From assembly GCF_002795305.1 (NCBI RefSeq), contig NZ_PGGC01000045.1:1-64000 (forward strand): a stretch of 64,000 nt of DNA, written 5' to 3'. Source of the stretch: Aeromonas cavernicola (GTDB taxonomy: Bacteria; Pseudomonadota; Gammaproteobacteria; Enterobacterales; Aeromonadaceae). Position numbers and translations under genes: made by a program. The first letter of the stretch is position 1, and each line of letters opens with the position of its first letter. The notes beneath the pieces are model-generated. The model was not told the origin of the DNA. It made no database searches and saw nothing but the letters and a program-made list of their open reading frames with translations. Below, piece after piece: positions 7,922 through 17,325 of the stretch.

Positions 7922-8647
7922 CTAACTAACGAGATCTTTCAAATTAGATTCAATTTCGGTTATTACCTCACCAGAAGACATATTCCAAATCTCAGAAAGA
8001 TATTGAATAACCAGAACTGCATCAGATGGGTAGAGTATTTTTCCTCTCAGTGTTCCAAAAGGCCCATCAGTTTCAAGAAGAATCCGATCTTTTGGAAGCC
8101 AAGATATTATTTTTTTTGCCCGTTCAGAATAAAGCATCGCAGGCCCAATTGAGAAAAAACAGCCTAAGCGAACAGCTGTTTCTATTTGTTGCTTAGTCGC
8201 TAAAAACCAATGAAGAATGGGAGTGCCTGCATTAGGATGCTCATTTAAGCACGTTAAAACCTCATTTACCGCATTAAGACTGTGAATGGTTAGAATCTTG
8301 TTTCTGTAATGCTCACATCTTTCCAATATATGGTTAAAGACTAGCATTTGATCGGCAAAATGCTCTTTAAAACCTCTCGAACCATCAAGGCCAATCTCGC
8401 CAATGTAGCGTGTTTCACCTATCAGCTGATCGAAGATAGCTAATTCATTTTTTCTTTGGTGAGCCAATTGGGGGTGTAGGCCCAATGCGGTGCGACAGTT
8501 CTTTATTCCATGTGTTAAATTTCTAGTACCTTCGAAAGCAGAAGGTACTGTGGTTACAGATAGAACATAAAATCCAGATTTTCTTATGTCATCTAGGATT
8601 TCACCATGATTAGGATAAAGATCCACATGACAATGCATATCCATCAT
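7922..8647 (-). CDS. qatD: QatD, TatD-like metal-dependent nuclease of the QatABCD anti-phage system
   Basis: 241 aa TatD-family protein with the metal-binding set MDMHCHVDLYPNH (H-x-H-x-D), IGEIGLDGS, TIHSLN, ILHWF and LLETDGPFG. TatD enzymes are metal-dependent DNases or hydrolases. In this position, last of a qatA-B-C-D operon, it is the QatD component of the defence system described by Gao et al. (2020). Its ATG overlaps the qatC stop (ATGA), showing translational coupling. A second in-frame ATG follows directly. AT-rich compared with the host genes. Confidence 0.9.
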   Translation of the reverse strand: MMDMHCHVDLYPNHGEILDDIRKSGFYVLSVTTVPSAFEGTRNLTHGIKNCRTALGLHPQLAHQRKNELAIFDQLIGETRYIGEIGLDGSRGFKEHFADQMLVFNHILERCEHYRNKILTIHSLNAVNEVLTCLNEHPNAGTPILHWFLATKQQIETAVRLGCFFSIGPAMLYSERAKKIISWLPKDRILLETDGPFGTLRGKILYPSDAVLVIQYLSEIWNMSSGEVITEIESNLKDLVS

Positions 8648-9978
8648 GAGACTTTATTCACTTTTAGAAACGTATCAACTTCCTGTAATCCACGTTTTAT
8701 TGTTGATTCAAGCTTAATTCTAGTGGCACTATCTTCTGGCAACGAACCGCTCTGTCTGATCCAGCCTTTATAATCTTTGGTTTTACTCAATCTAATTATT
8801 GCAGTTTGCACAGCTAGGAGATCGTCTCTTGTATCTTTCTCTCCGTAGATGAGATTAATATTCTGGCTTACATACAATGCGTCTTGTGTAAAACCAGCAT
8901 GATGAATCGATGAACGCCTAATCAAGCAAGGAACACAATGGCCACATTGTTTATGTTTTCTGTGCCAATGACTACAGGAAACACTTAATGGGATGGCTTT
9001 CGCAATAGCAGCTTGATCTATACACTCTGCCAACATTTCGCCTTTAGTTTTAAATTGATATGGGTTAACAAATTTTATGTTGAAGCCAGCATCTCCTAAT
9101 AATTTTTCAAGTCTACTTAAAAAATATGGGTGAGTTGTACGTGTGCTGTGACTACCTATTCTTCGTCTGGTAAGGGGTGGGTTTATAGATATATATCCGT
9201 TTTCTGGAACAATAATTGTCGAAATACTATCATCTGAATTTGCGTTTCTTAGGGCTGAAATACCAAGTACAGCCATAGCTAAAAAATTGAAGCTTCTTCC
9301 ACGCATTGTGACATCAGTTTTCCCTTTTAATCCCGACATCAATTTTGGCGAAATACTATATGATAGCTCCCCATATTTTGCTTTAAGAAGTTTCTTAATA
9401 TCGTTCTGTTTTACACCATCACCACGGTAAGCATGGCTTAGCAATAGAGGTTTATGCATTGAGTTGCCATTAAGTATATCTATTGCTCCCACTGCACTAT
9501 CTAGTCCGCCAGAGAAAAGACAAATGCAGTTTAACCCTTTAAGGCTAGACAATCGAGTTTTTGATGCTTTGCTTACAATAGGAGATGGAATTGGTAGTGT
9601 TGTTTTAGAGAATGTAAATTCCCACTGGTCTCCGGTTAAGAAATTTAGAATAGAACCCAATTCCCCTGAAAGATTGTTCCACTTGGTTTCATTATTAACT
9701 GGGATATGCAAGTGCATTACTCGTGACCACGCATCAGCCGCGTTTCCTCGACGTTCAAAAGTCTCGGCAGCGGTAACAGCAGTAGCAATTGTGATCAAGT
9801 CGATTGCGTCTGCATCAATATTAACACCAAGTTTACGTATGTTATTAAATAGACTTCTTGAAGCAATACTATGCTTTGAAATATTGTAATCATGTGTATT
9901 AAAAATCTGGACCGGATGACAGGTATCTGAATAGTCTGGTAGTTTTGCTGGGTCATTGTTAAAATAAAAATTAGTCAT
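8644..9978 (-). CDS. qatC: QatC, QueC-like nucleotide-modifying enzyme of QatABCD
   Basis: 444 aa. The C-terminal two thirds is QueC-like: PP-loop CLFSGGLDSAVGAID and a zinc site near the end, CSHWHRKHKQCGHCVPC. QueC makes the 7-cyano-7-deazaguanine precursor of queuosine; defence relatives are thought to modify a protein or nucleic-acid target, and the Qat substrate is not known from sequence. The N-terminal ~150 residues are an extension absent from QueC. The ATG overlaps the qatB end by 8 bp. Catalytic motifs look intact. Confidence 0.9.
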   Translation of the reverse strand: MTNFYFNNDPAKLPDYSDTCHPVQIFNTHDYNISKHSIASRSLFNNIRKLGVNIDADAIDLITIATAVTAAETFERRGNAADAWSRVMHLHIPVNNETKWNNLSGELGSILNFLTGDQWEFTFSKTTLPIPSPIVSKASKTRLSSLKGLNCICLFSGGLDSAVGAIDILNGNSMHKPLLLSHAYRGDGVKQNDIKKLLKAKYGELSYSISPKLMSGLKGKTDVTMRGRSFNFLAMAVLGISALRNANSDDSISTIIVPENGYISINPPLTRRRIGSHSTRTTHPYFLSRLEKLLGDAGFNIKFVNPYQFKTKGEMLAECIDQAAIAKAIPLSVSCSHWHRKHKQCGHCVPCLIRRSSIHHAGFTQDALYVSQNINLIYGEKDTRDDLLAVQTAIIRLSKTKDYKGWIRQSGSLPEDSATRIKLESTIKRGLQEVDTFLKVNKVS

Positions 9979-10840
9979 TATAATTCTCCCACTCTTCCAC
10001 AGTTTGTGAAATCACATCTATTTGTATCTGTATTATATTGCTTTGTGAAACATTCCCCGCATTAGCGAGCATTGTTTTTTCTAATTTTGATTGTGTTATA
10101 AATTTTATTAGATCCCTTAGCTCTTCTTCCATTCGGTGATGCTTGCTCGGATGTTCAATATGAAACCAGGCTTTACCCATGCCATTGACAACGTCCTGAA
10201 ATATAAGGTCAGTGAGGTAGCATGAAATAGCTTCATGAACAACTTCATCAGTGAAAATCGACGCATCAAAAACATCTTCTTCTGGTAAAACCTCTGCCAG
10301 TGCAAAGTCCAATGCAATGCGTACAGCATCGGCATCACCATTTTCAGGTGTTAAGTGCTCAGTGATACGATCAATAGCTTGGTCTGTTGAGAGTCCATCT
10401 AGATCCGACAGGGAGAGCGTTATATTATTGATACTAACGCTTTCACCTTGCATTATTCCTAATAAGCCGGAACCTGCCGTGATGCCGCTAGCTAGTCGAC
10501 GACTTACTCCAGAACCGCCGCCAGAACTTTTTGAGAATTTCTTTAGAGAAGCTTTCAGATTTGATGTACCACCATTGGATTTAGCGTAGTCACCAAATGA
10601 CCTTCTTGCCCCTGATAGCCTGTTGGGTGAGGGGATATTCGGTCTTGCTCCCGGTATCTGCTCTTGTACTTTTCCGTTATCTACTTGTTGTAATGGAACT
10701 TTGTTGTCATTTCCATCACCTCTATCTGGGGTTGGTTGGCCATCTATAGGTCCAACTTGGATTGGATCACCTTGTTCTGCCCAAGGTGGTAACAGTGGAC
10801 TTCTATTATTAGGACCTGTATTTGATGCAGAAGTACCCAT
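9971..10840 (-). CDS. qatB: QatB, protein of unknown function in the QatABCD system
   Basis: 289 aa. It begins MGTSASNTGPNNRSPLLPPW, the Gly/Pro/Ser-rich N-terminus typical of QatB, followed by a disordered Asn/Asp/Pro-rich segment to about residue 100 and a mostly helical, acidic C-terminal domain. There is no enzymatic motif. It has been treated as the partner protein of QatC, possibly a modification target; that role is inference. It sits between qatA (1-bp overlap) and qatC (8-bp overlap). Confidence 0.85.
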   Translation of the reverse strand: MGTSASNTGPNNRSPLLPPWAEQGDPIQVGPIDGQPTPDRGDGNDNKVPLQQVDNGKVQEQIPGARPNIPSPNRLSGARRSFGDYAKSNGGTSNLKASLKKFSKSSGGGSGVSRRLASGITAGSGLLGIMQGESVSINNITLSLSDLDGLSTDQAIDRITEHLTPENGDADAVRIALDFALAEVLPEEDVFDASIFTDEVVHEAISCYLTDLIFQDVVNGMGKAWFHIEHPSKHHRMEEELRDLIKFITQSKLEKTMLANAGNVSQSNIIQIQIDVISQTVEEWENYND

Positions 10841-12609
10841 TATTTAGCACCCTCTAACTCATTTATAATTGATGTAAGCCATCGTTTTTTGGGGGCTTTT
10901 TTAATAAAGGCTAGGAGGATATCCTTGCACTTTTCATTGCGCATTGCCAATAGCCTGGCCCCGTAAATACCCGGTGTTTTTAATTGCCAATCTTCGACTT
11001 TTCGTAACTGTTCTATAAGGCTATCCATAACAGAGACATATTCTTCGCGGGGGGTTTTATCAATCAGAGTAATACTCGCGTTGCTTGTTGAAATTTTTTG
11101 TTTCATTAATCCTTCGAGTAATTCTTGAGCCGCACCAGACATTACTGAGTTAACAGAACCCATAGGGATGCTCTGACGACTTAAATAAGCAGCTGCCTTA
11201 AGGTCAACATTGGCAAACATGGGGGGTAACTTTGACCACTTATTCAGGAAAGGTAACTCTTTCTTCCATTCATCTGGTATAATATTGAGATCAAATTCCT
11301 TTTCTTTGTCTTCTAATGCTGCAATTATAGCGGGTTTACCATTCTCCATGTCTATGAATTCATACAACTTATTAGTTGCTTCAGTTCCCATGCAGCGTTC
11401 AAATATAACCAACTTTGTGATTGTTCTTTCATCAAGCTGCATGCCGCGGCGATATGCCGTTTTTCGCCTCATTTTTACTTGATTCAACAGACGCTTAACT
11501 ATTCTCGGATTACCGTTAATATTAGCTGATTCGGCTAATATTGGCGCGAGTTGTTCGGCAATTTTGAGCTCTTCACGAAACGTAGCCTTATTGTCAATAA
11601 TACAACTTTCCAATAAGTTGTCTATTGACACCGGCTCTTGTTTCCAAGAAAATTTTAGTGACTCTTCTAATTTTTCTCTTATTTTTTCAAATTCTATCTC
11701 TGGGATTTTTTTGTCCTGTGCTATCAGCATGATTAAGTAAGCTCTTACCTCTGACACTCCTGGCTTAGGAACATGTACCGGTATCTGTATTAGTTTGTCT
11801 AGATAGTCGGTCTGGTGACGAACGGATGCACCTTTATGGAAGTGAGGTATCGCCAGACGAATCATGTCTGGGTCTGCGGCCACAATAAATGCGGTATTAG
11901 GTAAAAATAGAAATAATCGAATTGCTTCCAATGTAGATATGGTATTAATCGGGGAGCATCGGTCAAGATTATCAACATATACTATAATAGGTTTATCAAA
12001 AGCTTTTAAAAGTGATAAATACGAATTTCTGAATTCATTTATTTCTTTTGGCGGAGAGAACTTGCCCTTGTCTTCAACAAGGGATTTAGCTTTTTTTCCT
12101 AAACTGCCAAGTTCTTTGCCATCTTTATGGATATCGTCTAGTCCAAAACTGTCGTCATTACCATCTACGGCATCACTTGCCCAGCCAAAGAATTTCTGAA
12201 TAACGCCAAACGTTGGCATGCCAGATATGGCGGCCGCACCCTCAGCCATTAATCCCATAAATCTAACTTTATCTACTCTTTTAGCAAAATCGAGAGCCTT
12301 TGAAAGCAAATTTTCATCATTTGCTGCAGCCTCAACAAGATGTGAGGCTATTGTTTCCAATAGAGCAGCTTTGGCATCATCATATCCTTGAAATGTCCAT
12401 GCATCGAATTGGATTTGAATGTAGTCTTGCTTCTCTTTTTTTAAGGAATTTGCGGTTAATTCTAAAATAGTAGATTTGCCCGCCCCCCAATCACCGAAAA
12501 CACCTATAGAGATAGGCATTAACTCTTTTTCAGAAATAAGATCTTTAATTGATTCAGCAATCTCATTAAAGTTAAGAAAGTCAATGTTAGATTCTTTATC
12601 TGACCACAT
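10840..12609 (-). CDS. qatA: QatA, KAP-family P-loop ATPase of QatABCD
   Basis: 589 aa. The KAP NTPase signature is Walker A GVFGDWGAGKSTILE (residues ~36-50) and Walker B with sensor, PIIVYVDNLDRCSP (~215-228). Hydrophobic residues around 130-150 form the membrane-type insertion common in KAP proteins. First gene of the qat operon; AAGGAAG lies about 10 nt before the ATG. In the characterised system QatA is needed for phage resistance. The gene is AT-rich with no frameshift, so the operon looks functional. Confidence 0.92.
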   Translation of the reverse strand: MWSDKESNIDFLNFNEIAESIKDLISEKELMPISIGVFGDWGAGKSTILELTANSLKKEKQDYIQIQFDAWTFQGYDDAKAALLETIASHLVEAAANDENLLSKALDFAKRVDKVRFMGLMAEGAAAISGMPTFGVIQKFFGWASDAVDGNDDSFGLDDIHKDGKELGSLGKKAKSLVEDKGKFSPPKEINEFRNSYLSLLKAFDKPIIVYVDNLDRCSPINTISTLEAIRLFLFLPNTAFIVAADPDMIRLAIPHFHKGASVRHQTDYLDKLIQIPVHVPKPGVSEVRAYLIMLIAQDKKIPEIEFEKIREKLEESLKFSWKQEPVSIDNLLESCIIDNKATFREELKIAEQLAPILAESANINGNPRIVKRLLNQVKMRRKTAYRRGMQLDERTITKLVIFERCMGTEATNKLYEFIDMENGKPAIIAALEDKEKEFDLNIIPDEWKKELPFLNKWSKLPPMFANVDLKAAAYLSRQSIPMGSVNSVMSGAAQELLEGLMKQKISTSNASITLIDKTPREEYVSVMDSLIEQLRKVEDWQLKTPGIYGARLLAMRNEKCKDILLAFIKKAPKKRWLTSIINELEGAK

Positions 12610-13097
12610 ATTTTCTTACTTCCTTTAACAGTCTGGAGTACTAGCATACAGTTATTTCTACAGCTAAATACATGTCATTGCTCGTCATTTTCCATTTTTG
12701 AGATATTAATCATATATTTCTAGCGCCAAATGTTCTGACAGATAAAGCTTTCACATGTGAGGTTAGCGAGTCATGGTTTAAAGCCATAAAACGAACCGCT
12801 AGGTAGGTCAATATGAAGACAGAGTTTGCTACCATCAGATTCAACAGCTGTTTCAGTTGTTGTAACCAATAGATGGTATCGCTTTCGTTGTGTATGAGTG
12901 TTCCACAGTTTTCAGCTTTTCTCTACGGGTCACCCAGAGGGGATGTGCAAGAAGGGGGTACTGTGCTAGAAAAAGATATCGGGATATAGCCGTCGCACGC
13001 TGGCGGAGATGGCTATGTCTCGATCTCGGTTCAAACAGTTGATGGCAGGGAATATCAGTTTGCATCAATAAAATGGTCAGGTAGAAGAGGATATAAA
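12610..13097. other. Gap between qatA and the recombinase operon
   Basis: Contains the qat promoter region on the minus strand (no clear -35/-10 pair by eye) and, at 12970-13098, a degenerate transposase fragment. No intact gene seen. Confidence 0.5.
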
Positions 13098-13098
13098 T
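12970..13098 (+). pseudogene. Remnant of an IS5-type transposase C-terminus
   Basis: On the plus strand one frame reads KKISGYSRRTLAEMAM, then RFKQLMAGNISL, an in-frame stop at 13069, then NGQVEE. This follows the C-terminal pattern of IS5-family transposases (GY-x-RRSLAE-x-AM-RFKQLMG ... NGQVGE). The 5' part and the terminal repeats are missing, so it is dead. Confidence 0.6.
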
Positions 13099-13547
13099 TA
13101 AATATTGTTGTCATCATCTGAATGGTGAATGTATGGCATTCCAGATTCTAAATGAAAAATTTTGTCTTTATATTGCTGAATGATAATTGATAATTTATTG
13201 TGCTGGCTTGACATTAAAACAAGACATTTTTTCATCTTAATAAGATCGGCTCGATATTGCTCCTTCAGACGTTGCTCATTTTTAAGTTTTAACCTGAGGC
13301 TAGTTATTTTATCTATGTGGTTATTATCAATTATCGTATTTTGATGATGTTTTTTCGTAAATTTTTTGATATCGCTGATAATATTTTGGTAGTAATACGC
13401 AGACCCATTACCAAGTCCCGCCTCCTCTTCAACCGCTTTGACGGACAACCTTCGTTCTGGAGATATCCGTGTAGTCTTCCCCGATAAAATTCGCTGGAGT
13501 GCGGCGGCCAGTTCAGCTTGGGTTATCTGGGATTTGCTCATATTCAT
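13098..13547 (-). CDS. Small coiled-coil protein of the recombinase operon (GmtX-like / TnpC-like)
   Basis: 149 aa, highly charged. Residues ~10-70 look like a DNA-binding head (QAELAAALQRI, then LSVKAVEEEAGLGNGSAYYY, resembling a helix-turn-helix); residues ~80-135 form a coiled coil rich in Lys, Leu and Gln. Last gene of the four-gene operon, overlapping the 704-aa recombinase gene by 35 bp. Tn554 has a comparable small third protein (TnpC), and GMT islands have GmtX; the GmtX equivalence is my inference from size and position. Confidence 0.65.
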   Translation of the reverse strand: MNMSKSQITQAELAAALQRILSGKTTRISPERRLSVKAVEEEAGLGNGSAYYYQNIISDIKKFTKKHHQNTIIDNNHIDKITSLRLKLKNEQRLKEQYRADLIKMKKCLVLMSSQHNKLSIIIQQYKDKIFHLESGMPYIHHSDDDNNI

Positions 13548-15627
13548 TTCCCTCTAGGATGAAGTGGGTAAACGGAATGTTGAACTGACGCATCACTTTC
13601 TCGGCTGCACGGATCTGGGTGATAAAATGGCTGTATATGGAAGCTGTCAAGGTTCTCTGCTTGGCCAGGGTTGTGACGTGTTCCACCACCCAGTGATGAC
13701 GCTTCTGCCAATTAATGGCCTGTATCTTGTCGATGAGCTGATGTTCGCAATTCATACAGCTAGCCGGTGAACTCACGCGATGCATCTGGCATTCATAGCC
13801 CGCTAAGCAGTACGAGTGCAGCGTGCCTACCAGTGTCAAGCGGCCAGCCCTGACATGCTCATGTATCGCATCCCAGGAGGTGTACGTTTGGGGCAGCTCA
13901 CGTCGGTTGTTCACAATGGCACTGGCCATTTTCCCCATCAGCGGGTCGGTATGATCGCCCTGATACCAGTCATAAATGTGCTGCGTTGTGGATTCCTGAA
14001 CTACCTCGTCGAGATAGGTTTTCAGCTCGGTATCGATAGTCAGGGCGTGTGCCTTTGCCGCTAATCCTCCGGCTCCGTACCATTCTGTGGTGGGTAAGTC
14101 CAAGTGCTTGAATTGCTGCTTTATTGCGATATCCGAACATAGGCTATGGCGCTTGGCAAACACCGCAAAGGTGCGGCGAAATTGATGGGTGGTGATAGGC
14201 CAAATATTGCCAAGGTGAATCCGATTATCGGCATTGGATGACGTTCGGTTTGGATTGATAAGTTGGAACTCCTCCAAGTCCTCGGTGGTGATAAAGGCTC
14301 CAGCCTTCTTAGCAATTCTGTCAAAATGGGTGCGAAAACCGTTCTCCGCACGAACCAGCGGCAGCATAGATTTGTGGGCTTGCGATAGCCACAAGCACGT
14401 CGAGTTATGAATATTCATCGGATTGCCATCTACCGCTAACTGATGCCGCATGTACCGGGATAGTGCTTCCGCTAGCTCAATGGCCTTCTTGGTGAACGGT
14501 ACTGTGACCCATTCAGAGATTTCCCCCCGCCCCTGAGTCAGCTTGTGGTGTACTGACTCCAGCACTTGATAGGTTTTGCCATATACCTCTTTCTCTTTGA
14601 AGCTGTTGGCGTGCAGACAATAGAGTTCAGAGCGTCGCATTCCGGTCAACGCGCCGCACACGATGTAGCACACTGTCTGAAGCTCTATGAGAACACCACT
14701 GAGCAGTCGGTAATCAAAGGGTAATAGTGTTGCCAAGGGGGTATCGAGTAAATGAGCTTCGATGACCTCCCGATATGAGCAGGGTTTGTGTTTATTGACC
14801 TCGACGCGATACTCGGGGGAACGTCTATCCAGCCATTGCCACAGGCCACTATCAATCTTACCGTCAACGGCGTGCTGACCCTGGAGGTAGACCTCTCGGA
14901 GATCGGCTTGCAGCTCATGGAGTGCTTCTCTGTGAGGGTGGTAGGTGTTGATAGTGTCAAAACAAAAACGATATATCCGCTCCATTAGCCGGGTTGGAAT
15001 TGCATAGAATTGATTGCAGCTGTGAGTGTCGACATCTTTAGACAGCTTTTTAGCAAGTTTGAAATAACTGTCATTTAGCGGAATTTTAAACTCGAAGGGT
15101 AATGCCGACGATACCCGCTCAACGCTGCCTAAGGTGACAAAGACTGCCACCAGATTCTTGTACTGATAATTCTGCAGTTTAAGATGGTTACAGTATTCAG
15201 AGAACAGGAGATAACTGGACAACGAGGCAATGCTGGTGAACCCTTTGTTATCAAGATACTGATATATCACGGAGAGTTTGGCGTGTCTTGCGAGCAGGGT
15301 GGAGGTTTTAATGGTCGCTTCTTTCCTAGCATGACCCGTTAAATAGACCCAGGCAAAACAAATCAACTTCATTTCGAGTGCAAGTTTCTGAGATAGGACT
15401 CGGTCAAATTTAATATGGTACTTATTGGTGATCCGGCGATCCAGGTAGGCAGAAAAATTCCATTCATCGTCACCAAAATAACTCTTGGGATGACCATTGA
15501 AGTCCTTGGTGACCACCGTCTTTTCAAGGGCTGCAATCTGGCCCTGGGCGTAGAGCTCGATGATGGCGTGTACGCTGGCGTTGTTCTCGCGAATAACCTC
15601 ACCTGGCAATGTCAGTAAGGTGTGCAT
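13513..15627 (-). CDS. Large tyrosine recombinase-like protein of the island (possibly GmtZ)
   Basis: 704 aa. The catalytic set appears complete: first Arg in CGALTGMRRSELYCL (~340), H-x-x-R in PITTHQFRRTFAVFAK (~490), then FKHLDLPTTEWYG with the final His and the Tyr nucleophile. The long N-terminal ~300 residues carry DNA-binding and partner domains. The C-terminal ~100 residues contain HSYCLAGYECQ and ASCMNCEH, a probable zinc cluster. Third gene of the operon. The length resembles the large TnpB-type recombinase of Tn554 and the long integrase of GMT islands. Confidence 0.8.
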   Translation of the reverse strand: MHTLLTLPGEVIRENNASVHAIIELYAQGQIAALEKTVVTKDFNGHPKSYFGDDEWNFSAYLDRRITNKYHIKFDRVLSQKLALEMKLICFAWVYLTGHARKEATIKTSTLLARHAKLSVIYQYLDNKGFTSIASLSSYLLFSEYCNHLKLQNYQYKNLVAVFVTLGSVERVSSALPFEFKIPLNDSYFKLAKKLSKDVDTHSCNQFYAIPTRLMERIYRFCFDTINTYHPHREALHELQADLREVYLQGQHAVDGKIDSGLWQWLDRRSPEYRVEVNKHKPCSYREVIEAHLLDTPLATLLPFDYRLLSGVLIELQTVCYIVCGALTGMRRSELYCLHANSFKEKEVYGKTYQVLESVHHKLTQGRGEISEWVTVPFTKKAIELAEALSRYMRHQLAVDGNPMNIHNSTCLWLSQAHKSMLPLVRAENGFRTHFDRIAKKAGAFITTEDLEEFQLINPNRTSSNADNRIHLGNIWPITTHQFRRTFAVFAKRHSLCSDIAIKQQFKHLDLPTTEWYGAGGLAAKAHALTIDTELKTYLDEVVQESTTQHIYDWYQGDHTDPLMGKMASAIVNNRRELPQTYTSWDAIHEHVRAGRLTLVGTLHSYCLAGYECQMHRVSSPASCMNCEHQLIDKIQAINWQKRHHWVVEHVTTLAKQRTLTASIYSHFITQIRAAEKVMRQFNIPFTHFILEGNEYEQIPDNPS

Positions 15628-15636
15628 CGGTACCTC

Positions 15637-17325
15637 CTAAAATGCCATGTTCATCTGCTCAGGCCAGAGGGGGTGTCGCCCTTCATGCTTGAGTTTTTTT
15701 TCCGCCAGCCGCCTTATCTTGGGATGAATACTGAACAGTATGCGATTGATGGCGTCCATCAGTGCGCTGTAATTCTTGTCAAAATGCTGGGGGCTTAGGT
15801 GAGTAAGACGAGAGTCCAGAATGGTTTGTTGGTAACTCAACAGGCACCACATGTCCTCCACGCTTTCGATGATGACCTGGTTGGGGCACGAGAAGCAGTG
15901 ATGGATGTCGGCACATGCCAAGTGATCGACCGGAAAATCATCTGGGCTGAAGTCATGGCGGCGACGGTATTTCTCCGCATGTTGGTCAAACACATTTTTA
16001 CAACCGGTACCGAGCACGGTTTTTTGACCATGGGTATGTCCGTATTTGGCTAAAAATGCCTCATAGGGCAGGATGTCCACAGCCAGTGCTTGCTTGGCAT
16101 AGGCTTTCGCGGCCTGGATGTCGGAGCACTTAGCCACTCCCTCAAGGGTATAGGCAACGGCCAACAATTGATTGTTGTTGTCAGCTTGGTTGCCTGAGCT
16201 GTAATGGCGGGAGACGACTTGAGGGGTATTGCCCAGGAGTAGGGATGTTTCCACCTGACTTCCTGTTTTGGCCAGGTACCGATAGCTACCACTGGCCCTG
16301 AACTTTCGGGCCGTGGGTCTTAGTGGGCTACCGTTCAAGTCCTTTAGTGTAAACGTGGTCTGCAGCCATGTGGCGAATGTTTGGAGGTGGGCTGGTTCCA
16401 GAGGGGCGGCTTGGCTGGCTTTTGTTTGCCAAAGCAGGTGGGGGGCTGCCGACGTCAGATAGCTTAGCTTCAATAACTGTTCAAAAAATGTTAGCGCATA
16501 CTTTGGCACGTGAAACGTGCCGTTATCACCGATGGAGATTGACACATATTTGTTGGCCCTAGGCTTCAAAACTGATTGCTCAAACCATCTGCCATCAACA
16601 TAGGTTTTGTCGGCAGGCTTGACCATGTTGAGGAGAACAGTGGTATTTCCCCAGGTGTAATAGGCGAGTAAATAGAAGGCGGCACTGAAACACTTGGTGA
16701 CAGAGGAGGCCACGTGGTGTTTATGTCCTTGGTACTGAAATATAGCCGTCTGCTGATTGGTGGCTGCACCCAGATGCCTCTCCGGAGACTGTATGATCTG
16801 TTGTGAGACTTGTTTAAAGAAGGAGCTTATGAGTCTGAGCAATTGTTTGAGCTCAGTGTCCGTGTAGCCTTGGGTAGGGTTCACCTCCGCGCGAAATAAA
16901 TGATAGGGCGAGAACCACTGCTTGGTTGGGTGGCCAAGGAGCTGCAACAGGCACCTTATGCAGGAGAGCAACTTTCTTGCGGTATTGACGTGCAGGTTAC
17001 CTAAACGTACTCCCTCCACGAGATGCCGCTCCCAGTATGTGATGGCGGTTTGGCTTTCGGGGATCAATCCTTGGCTGTCACAAAAACGCACAAACTGGAT
17101 CAGGTCGGAAATGTAACCATATTTGGTTGTGTCGGAATACTCTTGGGTGGCTGCGATGCATTGGTGCCATCGATAAACCTGACTATTACGGTGCGCAGAG
17201 GTGCCCTTATGGAGGGCTGTCAGTGGCGGCACGCCCACATATAAAAAACGCGCAAAATGAAACGTCGTTGTTTTGTTAATACCCGTTTTCAAGGTGAGGG
17301 CTAATTTGGCATGCTCAGATGTCAT
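15637..17325 (-). CDS. Degenerate tyrosine recombinase-like protein of the island
   Basis: 562 aa. The C-terminal half keeps the fold but not the full catalytic set. ARKFRASGSYRYL supplies an R-x-x-R where H-x-x-R is usual, LLGNTPQVVSRHYSSG has Asn where His is usual before the candidate Tyr, and the expected G-x-R-x-x-E box is replaced by YYTWGNTTVLLNM. A Cys cluster near the end (CADIHHCFSC) suggests zinc binding. It lies 9 bp upstream of the 704-aa gene and its ATG overlaps the 402-aa gene (ATGA). It may be a DNA-binding or architectural subunit rather than a catalytic one. Confidence 0.75.
   Translation of the reverse strand: MTSEHAKLALTLKTGINKTTTFHFARFLYVGVPPLTALHKGTSAHRNSQVYRWHQCIAATQEYSDTTKYGYISDLIQFVRFCDSQGLIPESQTAITYWERHLVEGVRLGNLHVNTARKLLSCIRCLLQLLGHPTKQWFSPYHLFRAEVNPTQGYTDTELKQLLRLISSFFKQVSQQIIQSPERHLGAATNQQTAIFQYQGHKHHVASSVTKCFSAAFYLLAYYTWGNTTVLLNMVKPADKTYVDGRWFEQSVLKPRANKYVSISIGDNGTFHVPKYALTFFEQLLKLSYLTSAAPHLLWQTKASQAAPLEPAHLQTFATWLQTTFTLKDLNGSPLRPTARKFRASGSYRYLAKTGSQVETSLLLGNTPQVVSRHYSSGNQADNNNQLLAVAYTLEGVAKCSDIQAAKAYAKQALAVDILPYEAFLAKYGHTHGQKTVLGTGCKNVFDQHAEKYRRRHDFSPDDFPVDHLACADIHHCFSCPNQVIIESVEDMWCLLSYQQTILDSRLTHLSPQHFDKNYSALMDAINRILFSIHPKIRRLAEKKLKHEGRHPLWPEQMNMAF

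Noticed and set aside
8644-9978. Queuosine biosynthesis role for the QueC-like gene
   Set aside because: It has a long N-terminal extension and lies in an operon with KAP ATPase, QatB and TatD genes, with no queD, queE or queF nearby; the defence assignment fits better.
12853-13068. 71-codon minus-strand frame beside the recombinase operon
   Set aside because: It is antisense to the transposase remnant, which explains its length and its Arg/His-rich product.
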